A stretch of 64,000 bases of DNA from Pyrus communis (GCF_963583255.1 NC_084819.1:17949616-18013615), one strand, 5' to 3'; positions 1 to 11,480 are shown, counted from the first letter of the stretch. Numbers and translations: made by a program. The notes: generated by a model not told the origin, from the letters alone.

Positions 1-584
1 ATTCTAGGGTATATCTAAGACTGCTTCTGGAAGTGATAAAAACGGGTTATGACAACCAAAAACACTTACATTTGGCAGAAAAACTAACATTGTTTCAAGG
101 TCATAGAGGTGCACTTTTCCATGAAACACTTTAATGTCTACTAAAATAACTTTTGGTAAAAGTGCTTATGAGAACAAGTGCTTCGGGTAGTGACCGTCAT
201 GCTGAAACTTCCGATTAGTTTTCTCTCTTCTACTATGTTTTTTTATTTAATTTTTTTTTCTTTGAAAAAATACACCAGAAAACTTCGACGCTGATTAGCA
301 TTGACAACTTCCACTAGCTTCATGCTGCTTATAATTAAGTTGACGGCATATCCATTAGTTTTCTACTTAAATTGATTTTGAAAACCAAAATAGAAGAATG
401 AAAAAGATAGGCAGAATGGTAGTAAAAAAATTTGTAACTTAAGATAACAGAAAATGCATAACAGCAACAGAAACGACATTTATTATAGTGATTTACAAAT
501 AAATACAAACTTGTTTGAATAAAATATCACAATATAGTACATTAAGTAATGCAGGCATGATGCATCCATGGTTTTCCTTTCTCA

Positions 585-854
585 TTAGGCCTTTCCATCT
601 GGGTTCACAGTTAAGGTTTGGCACTCATATTCTGAGACAATGTTCTTGTGGATTCTGTCTATGAAAGCAGCTGCTTTGTTGTCAATCCCGGGCTCAGCCA
701 CGAACCGGCCTCTGTCCTCCTCGCTCGGCCAAACCTTCCTTGCACTCATGTAGGAATCCTCCATCATGTCGTCCCCTCTGCGATTGTGTGGCCTCCTCGA
801 TTTGAACATGTTGAAGAATGAGAAGGAGGATTTCTTCTGCCTGTTGCCTGCCAT
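585..854 (-). CDS. Small conserved plant protein, copy 1 (unknown function)
   Basis: An 89-residue protein if translation starts at the ATG at 852-854; an upstream in-frame ATG at 888-890 would add 12 residues. I prefer the inner start because related plant proteins, as I remember them, begin with a similar MAG/MA..-K-K-S-F-F stretch. The N-terminus is basic and Ser/Phe-rich (RQKKSSFSFFNMFKSRRP). A conserved core follows, with K-VWPSEEDRGRFVAEPGID and then KAAAFIDRIHKN. This WPS-ED-x-W/F-VAEPGID-KA-x-FI pattern belongs to a family of short, soluble, uncharacterised plant proteins. There is no signal peptide or membrane segment. A TATA-like motif lies about 115 bases upstream. Three further copies are at 24258, 27953 and 34736. 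Function unknown; coding status is supported by conservation between copies. Confidence 0.75.
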   Translation of the reverse strand: MAGNRQKKSSFSFFNMFKSRRPHNRRGDDMMEDSYMSARKVWPSEEDRGRFVAEPGIDNKAAAFIDRIHKNIVSEYECQTLTVNPDGKA

Positions 855-967
855 AACTCTTTTTCGACACGAAAAGATAATTAAACACAAGGGTTTAAGT
901 GAGATGAAGAAAGTTCTTAATACTCACACTCACTTTGGTTTTTTGTGACTATTAAGAAGGTGGTGTG

Positions 968-976
968 TATTTATAG
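968..976 (-). promoter_or_regulatory. Probable TATA box of small gene copy 1
   Basis: The minus strand reads CTATAAATA here, about 115 bases upstream of the preferred start codon. The same motif is kept upstream of the other three copies (24641-24649, 28330-28338, 35095-35103). Confidence 0.6.
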
Positions 977-3900
977 TAGGAGGTGATCCTAGTGGAGAAT
1001 CTTGGAGGACTCAAACTGCAGCTAAGGAAGTAATTTTTGGATGGTTGAGCTCACAAATAAGACCAGAGAAAAAAAAGGTTGAAAGTACATTTTCTATGGT
1101 CCTCTACTTTCTCAACTGACCAAGACACTCATAGAATTATTGTCTCTCATTTGACCAAAGCAGACTCATACAATTATTGTAACTTCCATTTTCGAAGAAT
1201 TGCCATGGAAACTGCATATGTTGCTAGAGCGGGATGTGCTAGCTTCCTTATGCACTCGAGTTTAAATTCTCTTCCCCACAAAAAGGAAAAAGAAGTACTA
1301 TTATGAAGATTGCATTAAAATTTACAGATAAATCTTTTAAATAGTGATATTCCACCTAAAGTTCATTGTTAACCTTTCCACTTTCTTCATCTTCCAAATC
1401 ATTTAATTAGCAGTGATGATCAGCCAAATCTGACCTGTTTTTGGGATGTGACCTACTTTTCTTGAGAGATGTATAGTTTTATTTGATTAGCTCCAGATTA
1501 GCATACATTTTACTATGTATTTAATTAACAGATACTATGCATATGATTCTGTCACCAGAACGAGTCATCCCTCGTGATCTAAAGCTTGTTTAGATTAAGA
1601 TTAAGCGTGTGTTGATCAGTATTTAATGGGGTTTTGTTTAAGAAAAAAATATTATTTGGCCTTCATCAACTTTAAGGAATAAGAAATACTGGAAACTTCA
1701 TTAGATATTCAAGAATGCAGAAGGTATATATAATAGTAAAAAGTTCCCCCTTCTTTAGAAAGATAGCTTTGGTTCATGCATTGGTTAAGTACTCTAGAGT
1801 TTTAATAATTAAAGTTCGGTATCCCCTCATTTCCTTCTTTCCTTCGTACAGACAAATCATAGTCCGACGCATATACAAAAATATTTTCTTTTGCTGATTT
1901 TATAAACCGCTTCAGTATTTGTGTCAACTTGTGATTTGTTGTGATTTGCAGTTAAGGATTTTGTGCGCAAAAGTTTCTAGTGTTGTAGCATAGCACGCAA
2001 GCTGTCCAGCTTTAAGGTATTTGAAAACTCTTACTTGTAAAAACCAGGGTTTGGCAATATGGTCCACCAACTTATTCCCTGCAACTTCTCTCTACCATGC
2101 TTTTCAAGTCATTAAAATATTGATGCTTTCTTTGCAAGCTGTAATCCCATTGATTAGTTAAAGTTAATAAAAATCTTAGTTCTTTATGCGCAGAGAATGC
2201 TGCTTCATTATCAAAATGCTAAATTGTTAAGTAATTGTTCACACGTTAATTCTTGATTAATTTGGTAAATATATGAGTGCCAGCAAAGAAGTTAGGCAGG
2301 ACACACACACACACACACACTAGAAACTTCTTATTGCTTGTTGGACTACTCCAAGAAAGTCAGAAATAGAGTAGGTATTCCGGTTGCACCCAAGTTTCTC
2401 GAGCAATTTCTAGTTTAGTCGAGTACTTCTAATGCCTAATTGAATGCTTTCTATTTCTATTGTGCTAATGTTTTGATTTGTTAGTTAAGTGACAACTTTT
2501 ATCCCCTTTTTTGATATTAGTTTGGGGTTTCTTAATATTTGATTATCTTCACGATTCTTAGATATGGTTTTTGATTCAATTTCACAAAATTATGAAAGCA
2601 CTCAACCTCTGTTTATTGGTCCTTCAGTGTGGGAATAATTTAATTTTGCGCCTTGTTTGGTCTCTAAATTTGGATGGGAATGGGTTGTATGTTGAAGGAA
2701 GAAACAAAAAACTCATGTCCAACTTGAAGGTAGAAGATGAGTTATTTATAAAGGAAATACATCCATTCTAATCCAACTCTAATTCCGAAAAAATGAAAAA
2801 GCGTTCACTTCTACCTTTTGATATGTAGGATTGGAATCGTTTAATTTATTAATCTTGTGAGGGATGCACTTATCCCCATTTGCATTCATCCCATGGGGGG
2901 ATGCACTAATCTCCGTTTGCGAATAACGTATTTTGACCGAATAAAATCACGATTGAACCATTTAATTTATTAATCTTCACTCATATATCACTGCTACAAA
3001 AAATCATTCAAATTGGAGATCCTTTAAACATGAATATGTTACTTGATACCTAAAACGTCAATTTTTGTTCTATAGATTTGAATGATTAAATAACCTCCGA
3101 TTGAAATGAATTTTTGTAAGAATGATCTTCAAATAAAAATTAAGAAATTAAATAGTTATGATTATAAAATTTGTACAGTCAAGATACATTATTCAAAATG
3201 GAGGAATAAGCTAATCTCCCAAAGCGAAATTTTAGTATTATCCAAGATGGATTAAATTCAAAAAGATAAGTTTGACGTTCGAAATTAAAGTTAGATATTC
3301 GTTCCAATTCAATAATAGACACCAAACGAGCAACGTCACCATAGTCAATTGGGCTGCGTGGTCTCTCACTAAAACCCACCAAATCAACAGACGGGTCGGC
3401 CCATTGGGTTGACCCATTTGTACTTGGCCTATTCAACCCCCAATTTCACTTGTCATAATTTCTTGCGTGTTGAACCAGTCGAAGAGGGTCAGAAAACAAA
3501 GTCGGTTCGAGCTCCGGAGCATCTTCGGTTCTTCCATTCGCCAGAAATTTTCACTTTCTGGTTCAATCCAGGTACTCTTTTCCTAATTGAATTGTTCATA
3601 TCTACTATTGTTTTGATTTATAAACTAATGGCCCACTTTTCTGGTTCAGCACGGCCTGTTTTTTTTTTACTAATTTGGGGTTTTTTACTTGATTATCATT
3701 TGAACTATTCGAAATTATTTATCTTTACCAGATTCTTGAAATGGGTTTTGGACCAATTTGTAGAAATCACTCGCTTTTTGTGTATTGGTTGTTCAGTTTC
3801 TGGCTCAATTTTCGTGTTTCTGGAATGCCAGAGACATTTTTTGCTGGCTGGGAATTTGGTTTCTCTGGAAGTGCTAAAAACGTTTTAGGACAACCAAAAA

Positions 3901-4023
3901 CACTTACATTTGGTAGAAAAATCCCCAATATTCCCAAAATTCAGTAATTTCAAATTCGATATTTCGATTAGCTGATTGTAAAACCCCAAATCTACCTACC
4001 CTATACAAACTCCTCGATCAAAA

Positions 4024-4291
4024 TGTTATGATCTGGAATTGGACCAAAATGTAATAAGTGAGACAGATTTGGGGGTCATTTTCCTATTTGTAGTTTTAAG
4101 GGAGTTTGTTTACAATTTTACAGGTTTCATGTTGTACTGGGTTACTATATAACCATTTGTGTTTCTCTGAGTAAGGCATATATACAATTTTACAAAACCA
4201 ATTCTGTTCAGTGTTCTCTTCGACTTCTCCCACCATTTCTGATCTTGCAAGCAGGTTTAGGTTTGAGCCTTGCTTGGGTTTGGTGCTAACA
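4024..4291 (+). repeat. 5' LTR of the chromovirus
   Basis: It begins TGTTATGATCTGG and ends GGTGCTAACA, matching 10774-11041 almost perfectly. It contains a TATA-like motif (ACTATATAACC near 4145) that probably drives the element's transcript. Confidence 0.95.
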
Positions 4292-4304
4292 TTGGTATCA
4301 GCCT
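4292..4304 (+). other. Primer-binding site (tRNA-Met type)
   Basis: TTGGTATCAGCCT directly follows the 5' LTR. It matches the 3' end complement of plant initiator tRNA-Met (usual form TGGTATCAGAGC) with a divergence at the end. Confidence 0.75.
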
Positions 4305-4327
4305 CTGGTCCTGGTTCCCTTCCGCGC

Positions 4328-4990
4328 ATGCCCCGTGCTACTACCACCAATCGTATCTCTGTGATGGACGACCGAGTTGCTGAGCTCGAGAATTCCATGG
4401 CGTCGCTCAAAGCTTCTGTCGATGCTTCCATGGTTTCTCTTCCTTCCTTAATTGACAATGCGGTCGCTGTTACTCTCGACACTAAATTGCAGATCTATTT
4501 CGAGCAATTCCGTCGTGAGCTGCACTTTCGTCCAAGCAGTAGTGGTCCTCCTGTGCCTATGGTTCCTGACTGTTCTCATCCTCGTGCATCTGCACCTGAT
4601 CTCCGACCTCCGAGTCCGAATCGTTTTGGAGGTGATCATCCGCCACGGCCACCATGGACCCAGCGCATTGAGTTTCCTCGCTTTGTTGATGGAGATGATC
4701 CGATTGCTTGGATCTACAAAGCCGAGCAATTCTTTTCTTACTACAACACTCTGTCCGATTCTCGAGTGCTTACTGCTTCCTTCCATTTCGATGGTGAAGT
4801 GTTGCAGTGGTTTAAGTGGCGCGATTGTTTGCGTACTACACCAACCTGGGAGGAGTTCACTCACGCCTTGTGCTTAGAATTTGGACCACTCGAATTTGAA
4901 GACACAGCGGAGACACTTTTTAAGCTGCGCCATACAGGTACTTTGAAGGATTACATCTCTGAATTTATGCGTTTGGCTACTCGTACTTGA
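4328..4990 (+). pseudogene. gag, N-terminal part, interrupted by solo LTR
   Basis: The gag reading frame opens at the ATG at 4328, just after the primer-binding site. It encodes a short coiled-coil-like start (VAELENSMASL), a proline-rich linker and the Retrotrans_gag region (IAWIYKAEQFFSYY, LQWFKWRD, EEFTHALCLEFGP, TLKDYISEF). The native frame stops at 4987, where the nested LTR begins; the TGA that ends the open frame is the first codon of that LTR. The frame resumes in the same phase at 6899. Confidence 0.9.
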
Positions 4991-6893
4991 TAGGAGCATA
5001 TTTAGGCGACTTACTTAGCTTGTTTTCGTGCATCTATGTTGTTAATTCATAGTTGTTTTAGTAGTTTAAGCCATTTTCGTGTGTTTTTAGGTTCATATGG
5101 CTAAGGAAGCAAAAAGATGCATTTTGGAGCAAAATTGGGCTTGGAATGGATAGCATATGCTTGGAGCCAAAGTGTTGGACGAATTTGAAAGCCTTGTATG
5201 CACTTCGGACATAAAACAAAGGGCCTAGCCCAATCAAACAATCCTTTGAGCCATGCAAAACCTCTAGCCCAATCAACAACCCTTAGCCACATGCATTCAC
5301 ACACACATGCACTTACTCTTTCATCATTGCACCACCATTCACACACACATGCACTTACTCTTTCATCATTGCACCACCAATTCAACACATGCATTTCCAC
5401 CTTCCTACTTCATCATTTCAACCACATATTCACCCACATGCACTCTAATCATTCAACACATGCATTCACACACCAACAACCTAGCTCTTTTTCCATCATT
5501 ATTTCATCCACATGCACTCTCAATCATAACAACCACATTCACTCTTAAACAATCACCCACTTATTCTCCCATTCCCCCTATAAAAACCCATGCATTCATA
5601 CACAAAAAACACATCTCATTTTCATACACAACACATCACAAACACATCCAATCTTCCCTCATTGCCGTGAGCTACCATTCCCTTATAATCCAAACACCAC
5701 TCCTCATCCATTTCCATAATTCCCCAATCCATTCAACACACCAACAACATCCCTTAGACCTTGTGCTACGACGAAGAGGAAGATAAGAGGGCCTAAACGT
5801 TCATACAATTCAAGTTTGAGTTGTTGGAATGTTTAGGTGTTTCTTTGATTCTCTTTGTTTTGGTACCATGAGGAACTTCCTCTCGGCTTCATTCCATTAG
5901 ATACACTCTCCCATTTCTTAAAGGATTTCGACATCAGTTTTGCTTCAAGGGTTCTTTCTTCTTAATCCTATGTTCACTCATGTTATATATTTTTATGTCA
6001 AACCTTTTGTAAACATGAAGTGTAACTAATCTCTCTCTAGGGATTCGATGTAGCCTTGCAAGATTGCCATGTAGTTAATTCGGAATTCTCATTTAATCTA
6101 TCTATTTCTTGTTTCATTCTCCGATTTAATTGTGACTTAGTGTGTTGATTTTAATGCTTGATCATCATTTGAATTAACCACAGGTTGTTTAGCCAAGATT
6201 AAAGCACACATCATGCATAATCTTGGTAGATATGTGAATGAATGAAGGGAATGTTTTGCAAACATCCTGCCGAGTGTTCCCTTTGGTTTTGTGAAAGTTT
6301 CTTGTGCACTACATAGTCTTGATTAGGAACCAAAGTTGCACATCACAATTAGGCTCATGATTAGAGACATTTGATCAAATCCACACATCATATGGCTGAT
6401 CATATCTAAGTGAAACAAACCCAAGAAATAAGTAGAGGGATGAGTATAATCTGACTTAACAAGCATGGACTTGGCTTAGCAATGGTGAGATCGAATCTCT
6501 AGCTTCATCTCCATTTGTGCTATCTCTTTTTATTAGCTGTTGATTCATTCATTTTGTGTTTACTTCATTTCCTTATGCTTTAATTTACAATCTGTCATTT
6601 AGTTTAATCAAAACCTAAATCCCCCTTTACCTTATTGTTCAATTTAGTTAGAAATCAATTTAGTTTATGCTTTAAAGCATTTTGAGTCTTTGGTTTGTCT
6701 TAGTGTTTTAAAGTTTAGTTTTGCATTCTTTGAGTCTAGTATAGTGTTTTAAATTGTGTTTTTAGCGTTTTTGAGTCAAATCCAAGTGATTAACAATCCC
6801 TCCTAATCCCCGGTCCAGAACGATCCCTACTTACATACTTACTACAATTGTCAAAAAGAGGGTTTAATTTGTGTGCGTATAATTCTCGCATCA
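4988..6893 (+). mobile_element. Nested solo LTR (about 1.9 kb) of another gypsy-type element
   Basis: This 1906-base insertion starts TGATAGGAGC, ends TCTCGCATCA, and is flanked by a perfect 5-base duplication GTACT (4983-4987 and 6894-6898). It has no internal retroviral genes, primer site or second LTR. The 3' end, with ACTACAATTGTCA and GTGTGCGTATAATTCTCGCATCA-like sequence, resembles long LTRs of the Tat/Ogre group of Ty3/gypsy elements. Hence I read it as a solo LTR left by LTR-LTR recombination. It includes a CA/His-codon-rich stretch with two copies of a 42-base repeat near 5301-5384; the apparent open frames there are low-complexity and unlikely to be genes. Confidence 0.85.
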
Positions 6894-6898
6894 GTACT

Positions 6899-8041
6899 TC
6901 TGATATTAGTCTTGTGTTGCTTAAGAGTTGTTTCCTTGGCGGTTTAAAAAAAGAGCTGAAGTTCGATGTTAAATTGCTTAAACCTGCTACTGTCTATGAT
7001 GCAATTGCCATTGCAGTCCAACTAGATGCGAAATTTACTGAGTTTAAGAGTAGTCAGGCTAAACCTTCTTCTGTGTTGAAACATCAGTTTGTCTCTGCCC
7101 CTACTCCTCCCCCCGTGCCCCCACGCCCTGGTAATCTGCCAGTTAAGCGATTATCCCTTGAGGAAGTTCAAAGAAAGAGGGAGAGAGGCGAATGTTGGTT
7201 TTGTTCCGATAAGTGGACACGGGGGCATAAATGTGGATTAAAGCAACTTTTTATGTTAGATCTATTGGATGGTGTTGATGAGTGTCTTCCGGAGGAGCTG
7301 CCCGAGACTTCGGAATTGTATCACATGGCCCTTAGTGAATGCGCTTTTTATGGTACCACTGCTAGCCAAACACTGCAAACAATGAAGGTCGAGGGTCTGT
7401 TGAAAGGTCATTCTGTTAAGATCCTTTTGGATTCCGGGAGTACTCACAATTTTGTGGATTCCAAGCTTTTGAAACAATGGGGATTTCCAGTTCAATCTAC
7501 AAGGCCTTTCGAAGTTATGATTGCAGATGGGGGAAAGGTGCAAGGGTCAGGGTGTTGTAGGGATATGCCACTGTCGTTGGGGGGTTACAAGTGTGCAGTG
7601 GACCTTTATGCTTTGCCATTGGGAGGATGTGATGCAGTGCTAGGTGTACAATGGCTTTCTTCTGTGAGTCCAGTTCTGTGGGATTTCCAACTTTTAACCA
7701 TGGAATTTTCTAAGGGGGCTCAGAAGTTTAAGTTGTTTCATAGTCCTCCAACAGTCCCATTCATCCAGGAACTTCCATTGCATAACGTTGATAAGGAACT
7801 TAACAGTTCTAATCTTGGTTTATGTCTTTATTCTCTGGACACTACTCAGTTGGGCACTAGTACTCTCAACCCTTCACAGCTGCAGGAATTGCAAGCATTG
7901 TTGGGGGAATTTGAAGATATTTTTGAGCTACCTACTAAACTGCCACCATCCAGGTCACTGGATCACTCTATTACTTTAGCTCCGGGTGCTAAACCACCCA
8001 ACTTGAGACCTTATCACTATGGACCACTTCAAAAAACATAA
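6899..8041 (+). pseudogene. gag C-terminus, zinc knuckle and protease, ends in a premature stop
   Basis: This is the continuation of gag after the solo LTR, in the same frame as the part ending at 4987. It contains the end of the gag domain, a proline-rich linker (TPPPVPPRPG), a variant zinc knuckle (CWFC...GHKC near 7193-7234) and the aspartic protease with its active-site triplet in LLDSGSTHNFV (near 7425). It ends at a TAA at 8039-8041, after which the reverse transcriptase continues in the same frame. One base change at the first position of that codon is the simplest explanation. Confidence 0.9.
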
Positions 8042-10738
8042 ATTGAGAAGGCTGTGCAGGAGCTTTTGGATGCAGGATTTATCAGGGCTAGCCATAGCCC
8101 CTTTTCATTCCCTGTACTTTTAGTCAAGAAGAAGGAGGGCACATGGAGAATGTGCATTGACTATAGGGAATTGAATGCACTTACAATTAAAGATAAGTAT
8201 CAAATTCCCCTTATTGATGACTTGTTGGATGAATTGCATGGTTCCAAGTATTTTTCTAAGCTCGATTTGCGATCTGGATATCATCAAATTTTGATGAAAC
8301 CTGAGGATGTGGGCAAGACAGCATTTAGAACCCACGCAGGTCACTATGAGTTCTTGGTGATGCCTTTTGGGCTCACTAATGCTCCTGCCACATTCCAAAA
8401 TGTGATGAATGATCTGTTTAAACCATTCCTCAGGAAGTTTATGCTTGTCTTCTTTGATGATATACTCATTTATAGCACCTCTTGGCAGCACCACTTGGTT
8501 CATCTGAAGGAAGTACTCACTGTGCTTCACAAAAATCAGCTATACCTAAAAAAATCTAAGTGCTCTTTTGGTCAAAGTAGTGTTGAGTATCTGGGCCATA
8601 TAGTGTCTCAGGATGGGGTGGCTGCAGATCCCTTAAAGCTCAAAGCCATTCAGCAGTGGCCTCAACCCAGAAATGTCAAGGAGTTAAGGGGATTTTTGGG
8701 GCTTACTGGCTATTATCGCAAATTTATTCCCGGTTATGGGAAGGTATGTCAACCTTTGTACAATTTGACCAAAAAAGAGGGATTTGCTTGGAATGATTCA
8801 GCTAGTGAAGCTTTTAGACAGCTCAAGAGCATTATGTTCTCACCACAGGTCTTAGCACTTCCTGATTTTTCTCAAACCTTTGTAGTCGAGTGTGATGCGT
8901 TTGGAAATGGTATAGGTGCTGTCTTGCAACAAAATCACAGGCATATTGCATTTTTCAGTCAAGCACTTGGGCCTAGAAACCAGGCATTATCGACTTATGA
9001 GAGGGAGCTTATTGCCATAGTTCATGCCATACACAAATGGCAGAATTATCTGCAAGGGAGACACTTTGTTATCAAAACTGACCATATCAGTTTCAAGTAT
9101 TTCTTGGGGCAGAGAACTAACACTCAGTTCCAACAAAAATGGGTGGCTAAACTTCTCGGGTTTGATTATGAAATTCAATATCGAAGTGGGAAGGAAAATA
9201 TTGTGGCAGATTCATTATCTCGAATTCCAGACCATCAGGAAATTGTTGCAGGGGACAATATGGAATTAGCTGCCATATCTTATCCGTATTTTGGATGGAT
9301 GGATGACTTGAGAAGGTATCATGAGAGTGATACTTGGATCATGGACAAAATTAAGGAGGTGACTGAGTACAAACTTAAGGGCACCACCAATCCTGCTTTA
9401 GCTAAATATTCTCTTGATAATGGATTTTTATGCGACAAGAAACGGGTAGTAATTAGTCCAACTTCTCAGTGGAGAATCAAGCTCATGGAGGAGCATCATT
9501 GCACACCAGCCGCAGGTCATCAAGGGGTAGCTAAAACTTATCAAAGAACTAAGAAGGGGTTTTATTGGCAGGGAATGAAAGGGGATATAAGGAAGTTCAT
9601 TGCTGAATGTGCCATATGTCAACAAAACAAGTTTGAAACCATTGCACCTCCTGGATTGCTTCAACCCTTACCTCTGCCACAAAGGGTGTGGTCTGATATT
9701 AGCATGGATTTTATAGTTGGATTGCCTAACTGCAAGGGAAAATCAGTTATCATGGTGATTGTGGACAGGCTTTCAAAGTACAGCCACTTTATTGCACTTG
9801 CTCATCCTTACAATGCTTCTATAGTTGCTCAACTATTCAAAGAACATGTTTTCCGATTGCATGGTATGCCTAGCTCCATTGTAAGTGATAGAGATCCAGT
9901 GTTTGTAAGTGCTTTTTGGAAAGAACTATTTAGACTCCAAGGTTCCAAACTTTGCATGAGTTCGGGATATCATCCTCAAACTGATGGGCAGACGGAGGTA
10001 ATGAATCGATGTTTGGAGACCTACTTAAGGTGCTTTGTGGGAGGACAGCCGAGGAAATGGGTTCAATGGTTGCCGTGGGCAGAATGGTGTTTTAATACTG
10101 CATACCATACTTCTTCAAAGTATACTCCATTTGAAGTGGTTTATGGTTTTTCCCTGCCTTACATCGTTCCACATGAGGTTGGTTCTACCAAAGTCGCTTC
10201 TGTGGAACAATGCATGATTGAAAGAGATGGGTTGCTGTCAGTGTTAAAGACTAATTTGCAGCTAGCTCAAAATCGCATGAAAGTGCAAGCAGATAAGAAA
10301 AAGACTGAGAGACACTTTAATGTTGGAGATATGGTGTATTTGAAGTTGGTGCCCTATCAATTGCACTCATTGGTGAATCATAGTTATCACAAATTACAAC
10401 CACGGTTCTATGGTCCTTATGCAGTTCTTGAGAAGATTAGCGTTGTGGCATACAAGTTGAAACTTCCTGAGGGGTCCAAAATCCATCATGTGTTCCATGT
10501 GATCTATCTCAAAAAACAGGTTGGAAACAATGCGATTCCCCAGATTGAACTTCCTTTGGTGTCTGAGGATGGCTTGGTTCAGGACATACCTGCAACAATT
10601 TTGTCGAGAATGATGTATAAAAAGGGGAGTGTGGCTGGAGTTCAACTCCTAGTGCAATGGCAGGGTAAGGACGCTGCAGATGCCACCTGGGAAGACTTTG
10701 ATGAGTTCCAGAAACGATTTCCAGATTTTGTAGTTTAA
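8042..10738 (+). CDS. Chromovirus pol: RT, RNase H, integrase, chromodomain
   Basis: An uninterrupted frame of about 895 codons downstream of the stop at 8039-8041; its first ATG is at 8054. In order, with residues counted from that ATG: reverse transcriptase (catalytic FFDDILIYS near residue 135), RNase H (DAFGNGIGAVLQQ, then STYERELIAIVHAI), integrase zinc finger (HH...CAICQQNK), integrase core with the D-D-E acidic residues (SMDFIVGLP, SDRDPVF, GQTEVMNR) and a C-terminal chromodomain (LVQWQGKDAADATWED). It encodes the copying and integration machinery of the element. It would normally be made as part of the gag-pol polyprotein, so the upstream stop and the split gag make it non-functional here even though this part is open. 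Confidence 0.9.
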   Translation: MEKAVQELLDAGFIRASHSPFSFPVLLVKKKEGTWRMCIDYRELNALTIKDKYQIPLIDDLLDELHGSKYFSKLDLRSGYHQILMKPEDVGKTAFRTHAGHYEFLVMPFGLTNAPATFQNVMNDLFKPFLRKFMLVFFDDILIYSTSWQHHLVHLKEVLTVLHKNQLYLKKSKCSFGQSSVEYLGHIVSQDGVAADPLKLKAIQQWPQPRNVKELRGFLGLTGYYRKFIPGYGKVCQPLYNLTKKEGFAWNDSASEAFRQLKSIMFSPQVLALPDFSQTFVVECDAFGNGIGAVLQQNHRHIAFFSQALGPRNQALSTYERELIAIVHAIHKWQNYLQGRHFVIKTDHISFKYFLGQRTNTQFQQKWVAKLLGFDYEIQYRSGKENIVADSLSRIPDHQEIVAGDNMELAAISYPYFGWMDDLRRYHESDTWIMDKIKEVTEYKLKGTTNPALAKYSLDNGFLCDKKRVVISPTSQWRIKLMEEHHCTPAAGHQGVAKTYQRTKKGFYWQGMKGDIRKFIAECAICQQNKFETIAPPGLLQPLPLPQRVWSDISMDFIVGLPNCKGKSVIMVIVDRLSKYSHFIALAHPYNASIVAQLFKEHVFRLHGMPSSIVSDRDPVFVSAFWKELFRLQGSKLCMSSGYHPQTDGQTEVMNRCLETYLRCFVGGQPRKWVQWLPWAEWCFNTAYHTSSKYTPFEVVYGFSLPYIVPHEVGSTKVASVEQCMIERDGLLSVLKTNLQLAQNRMKVQADKKKTERHFNVGDMVYLKLVPYQLHSLVNHSYHKLQPRFYGPYAVLEKISVVAYKLKLPEGSKIHHVFHVIYLKKQVGNNAIPQIELPLVSEDGLVQDIPATILSRMMYKKGSVAGVQLLVQWQGKDAADATWEDFDEFQKRFPDFVV

Positions 10739-10773
10739 CCTTGAGGACAAGGTTGTTCTGAAGGGGAAGGCAT

Positions 10774-11041
10774 TGTTATGATCTGGAATTGGACCAAAAT
10801 GTAATAAGTGAGATAGATTTGGGGGTCATTTTCCTATTTGTAGTTTTAAGGGAGTTTGTTTACAATTTTACAGGTTTCATGTTGTACTGGGTTACTATAT
10901 AACCATTTGTGTTTCTCTGAGTAAGGCATATATACAATTTTACAAAACCAATTCTGTTCAGTGTTCTCTTCGACTTCTCCCGCCATTTCTGATCTTGCAA
11001 GCAGGTTTAGGTTTGAGCCTTGCTAGGGTTTGGTGCTAACA
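10774..11041 (+). repeat. 3' LTR of the chromovirus
   Basis: 268 bases, TGTTATG to GCTAACA, preceded by a purine-rich tract. I see about three substitutions against 4024-4291. Confidence 0.95.
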
Positions 11042-11480
11042 CAAAACTCAAAGGAGATCGCAAACTGAACCCTCTGGGGACTGAAAAGTGTGGCAAATCA
11101 CTGCAAAAGTCCGATTCTGTTCTGATTCCGATTCCGGTTCCCATCCCGAAATCCCTGTGTCTGCAATGTATAAAAGGAGAAGTCGCGGTGCAGTTTTGGG
11201 CGGGTTGGGAGACCGGCACTTAATTGGGCTGGATTTGAATTCATAATGTTTAGCATTTTGCACGCGAGCCCAATAGTAGATGGGAAATTTTTGGATCAAA
11301 TGTCACACTAACACTTGATATTATTGTTTAAATTTATAATATTTTGAGATATGATATCTACACATTCTTTTTTATTTCTCACACACCTTTCTAATTTTCA
11401 GCTGTTAAATTGAATGAATTTAAGAAGATCAAAGAAGAAAAAATGCCAAGGGGTGTGTGGATTGCACATCCCAATATTTT
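11042..11480. other. Flank of the chromovirus insertion, no supported gene
   Basis: The sequence before 4019 and after 11046 was contiguous before insertion. On the minus strand there is a TATA-like TTTTATACAT near 11170 followed by a 70-codon open frame into the LTR. It could be a first exon disrupted by the insertion, but no family is recognisable. Confidence 0.3.

Larger units (their letters stand above)
1..3945. repeat. Segmental duplication unit, copy 1 (left edge cut by window)
   Basis: This is the first copy of a unit of about 3.9 kb; base 1 corresponds to 23681 and the two copies stay nearly identical over the whole length. It contains one small gene (minus strand, 585-854), a CA microsatellite near 2301-2320, and AT-rich DNA. 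Near 3430-3570 there is a plus-strand stretch resembling a 5' untranslated exon followed by a GTACTC donor-like site. I see no other coding region in 890-4018. The unit's last ~100 bases (near 3850-3925) resemble its own beginning (near 18-75), as expected for a tandem array formed by unequal exchange. Later copies are at 23681, 27600 and, rearranged, 29215-36470. Confidence 0.9.
4024..11041 (+). mobile_element. Ty3/gypsy chromovirus LTR retrotransposon with nested solo LTR
   Basis: The element is bounded by a perfect 5-base target-site duplication CAAAA (4019-4023 and 11042-11046). It has two 268-base LTRs starting TG and ending CA, a primer-binding site just after the 5' LTR (TTGGTATCAGCC, initiator-Met tRNA type) and a purine tract before the 3' LTR (about 10760-10770). 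The internal region encodes gag, protease, reverse transcriptase, RNase H, integrase and a C-terminal chromodomain in one frame, so it is a chromovirus; the size without the nested insert is about 5.1 kb, compatible with Reina-like elements. It is inactive: a solo LTR splits gag and an in-frame stop lies at 8039-8041. I count only about three LTR differences, so the insertion is fairly recent. Confidence 0.95.

Noticed and set aside
2301..2320. CRISPR-like or regulatory repeat
   Set aside because: Simple CA microsatellite; copy number differs between unit copies.
4211..4327. gag start upstream inside the LTR (ATG at 4211)
   Set aside because: That ATG lies before the primer-binding site; the ATG at 4328 is the first one after it and fits the gag N-terminus.
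5198..5786. Long His/Thr-rich open frames
   Set aside because: They come from CA-rich tandem repeats inside the solo LTR; no start context, no domain.
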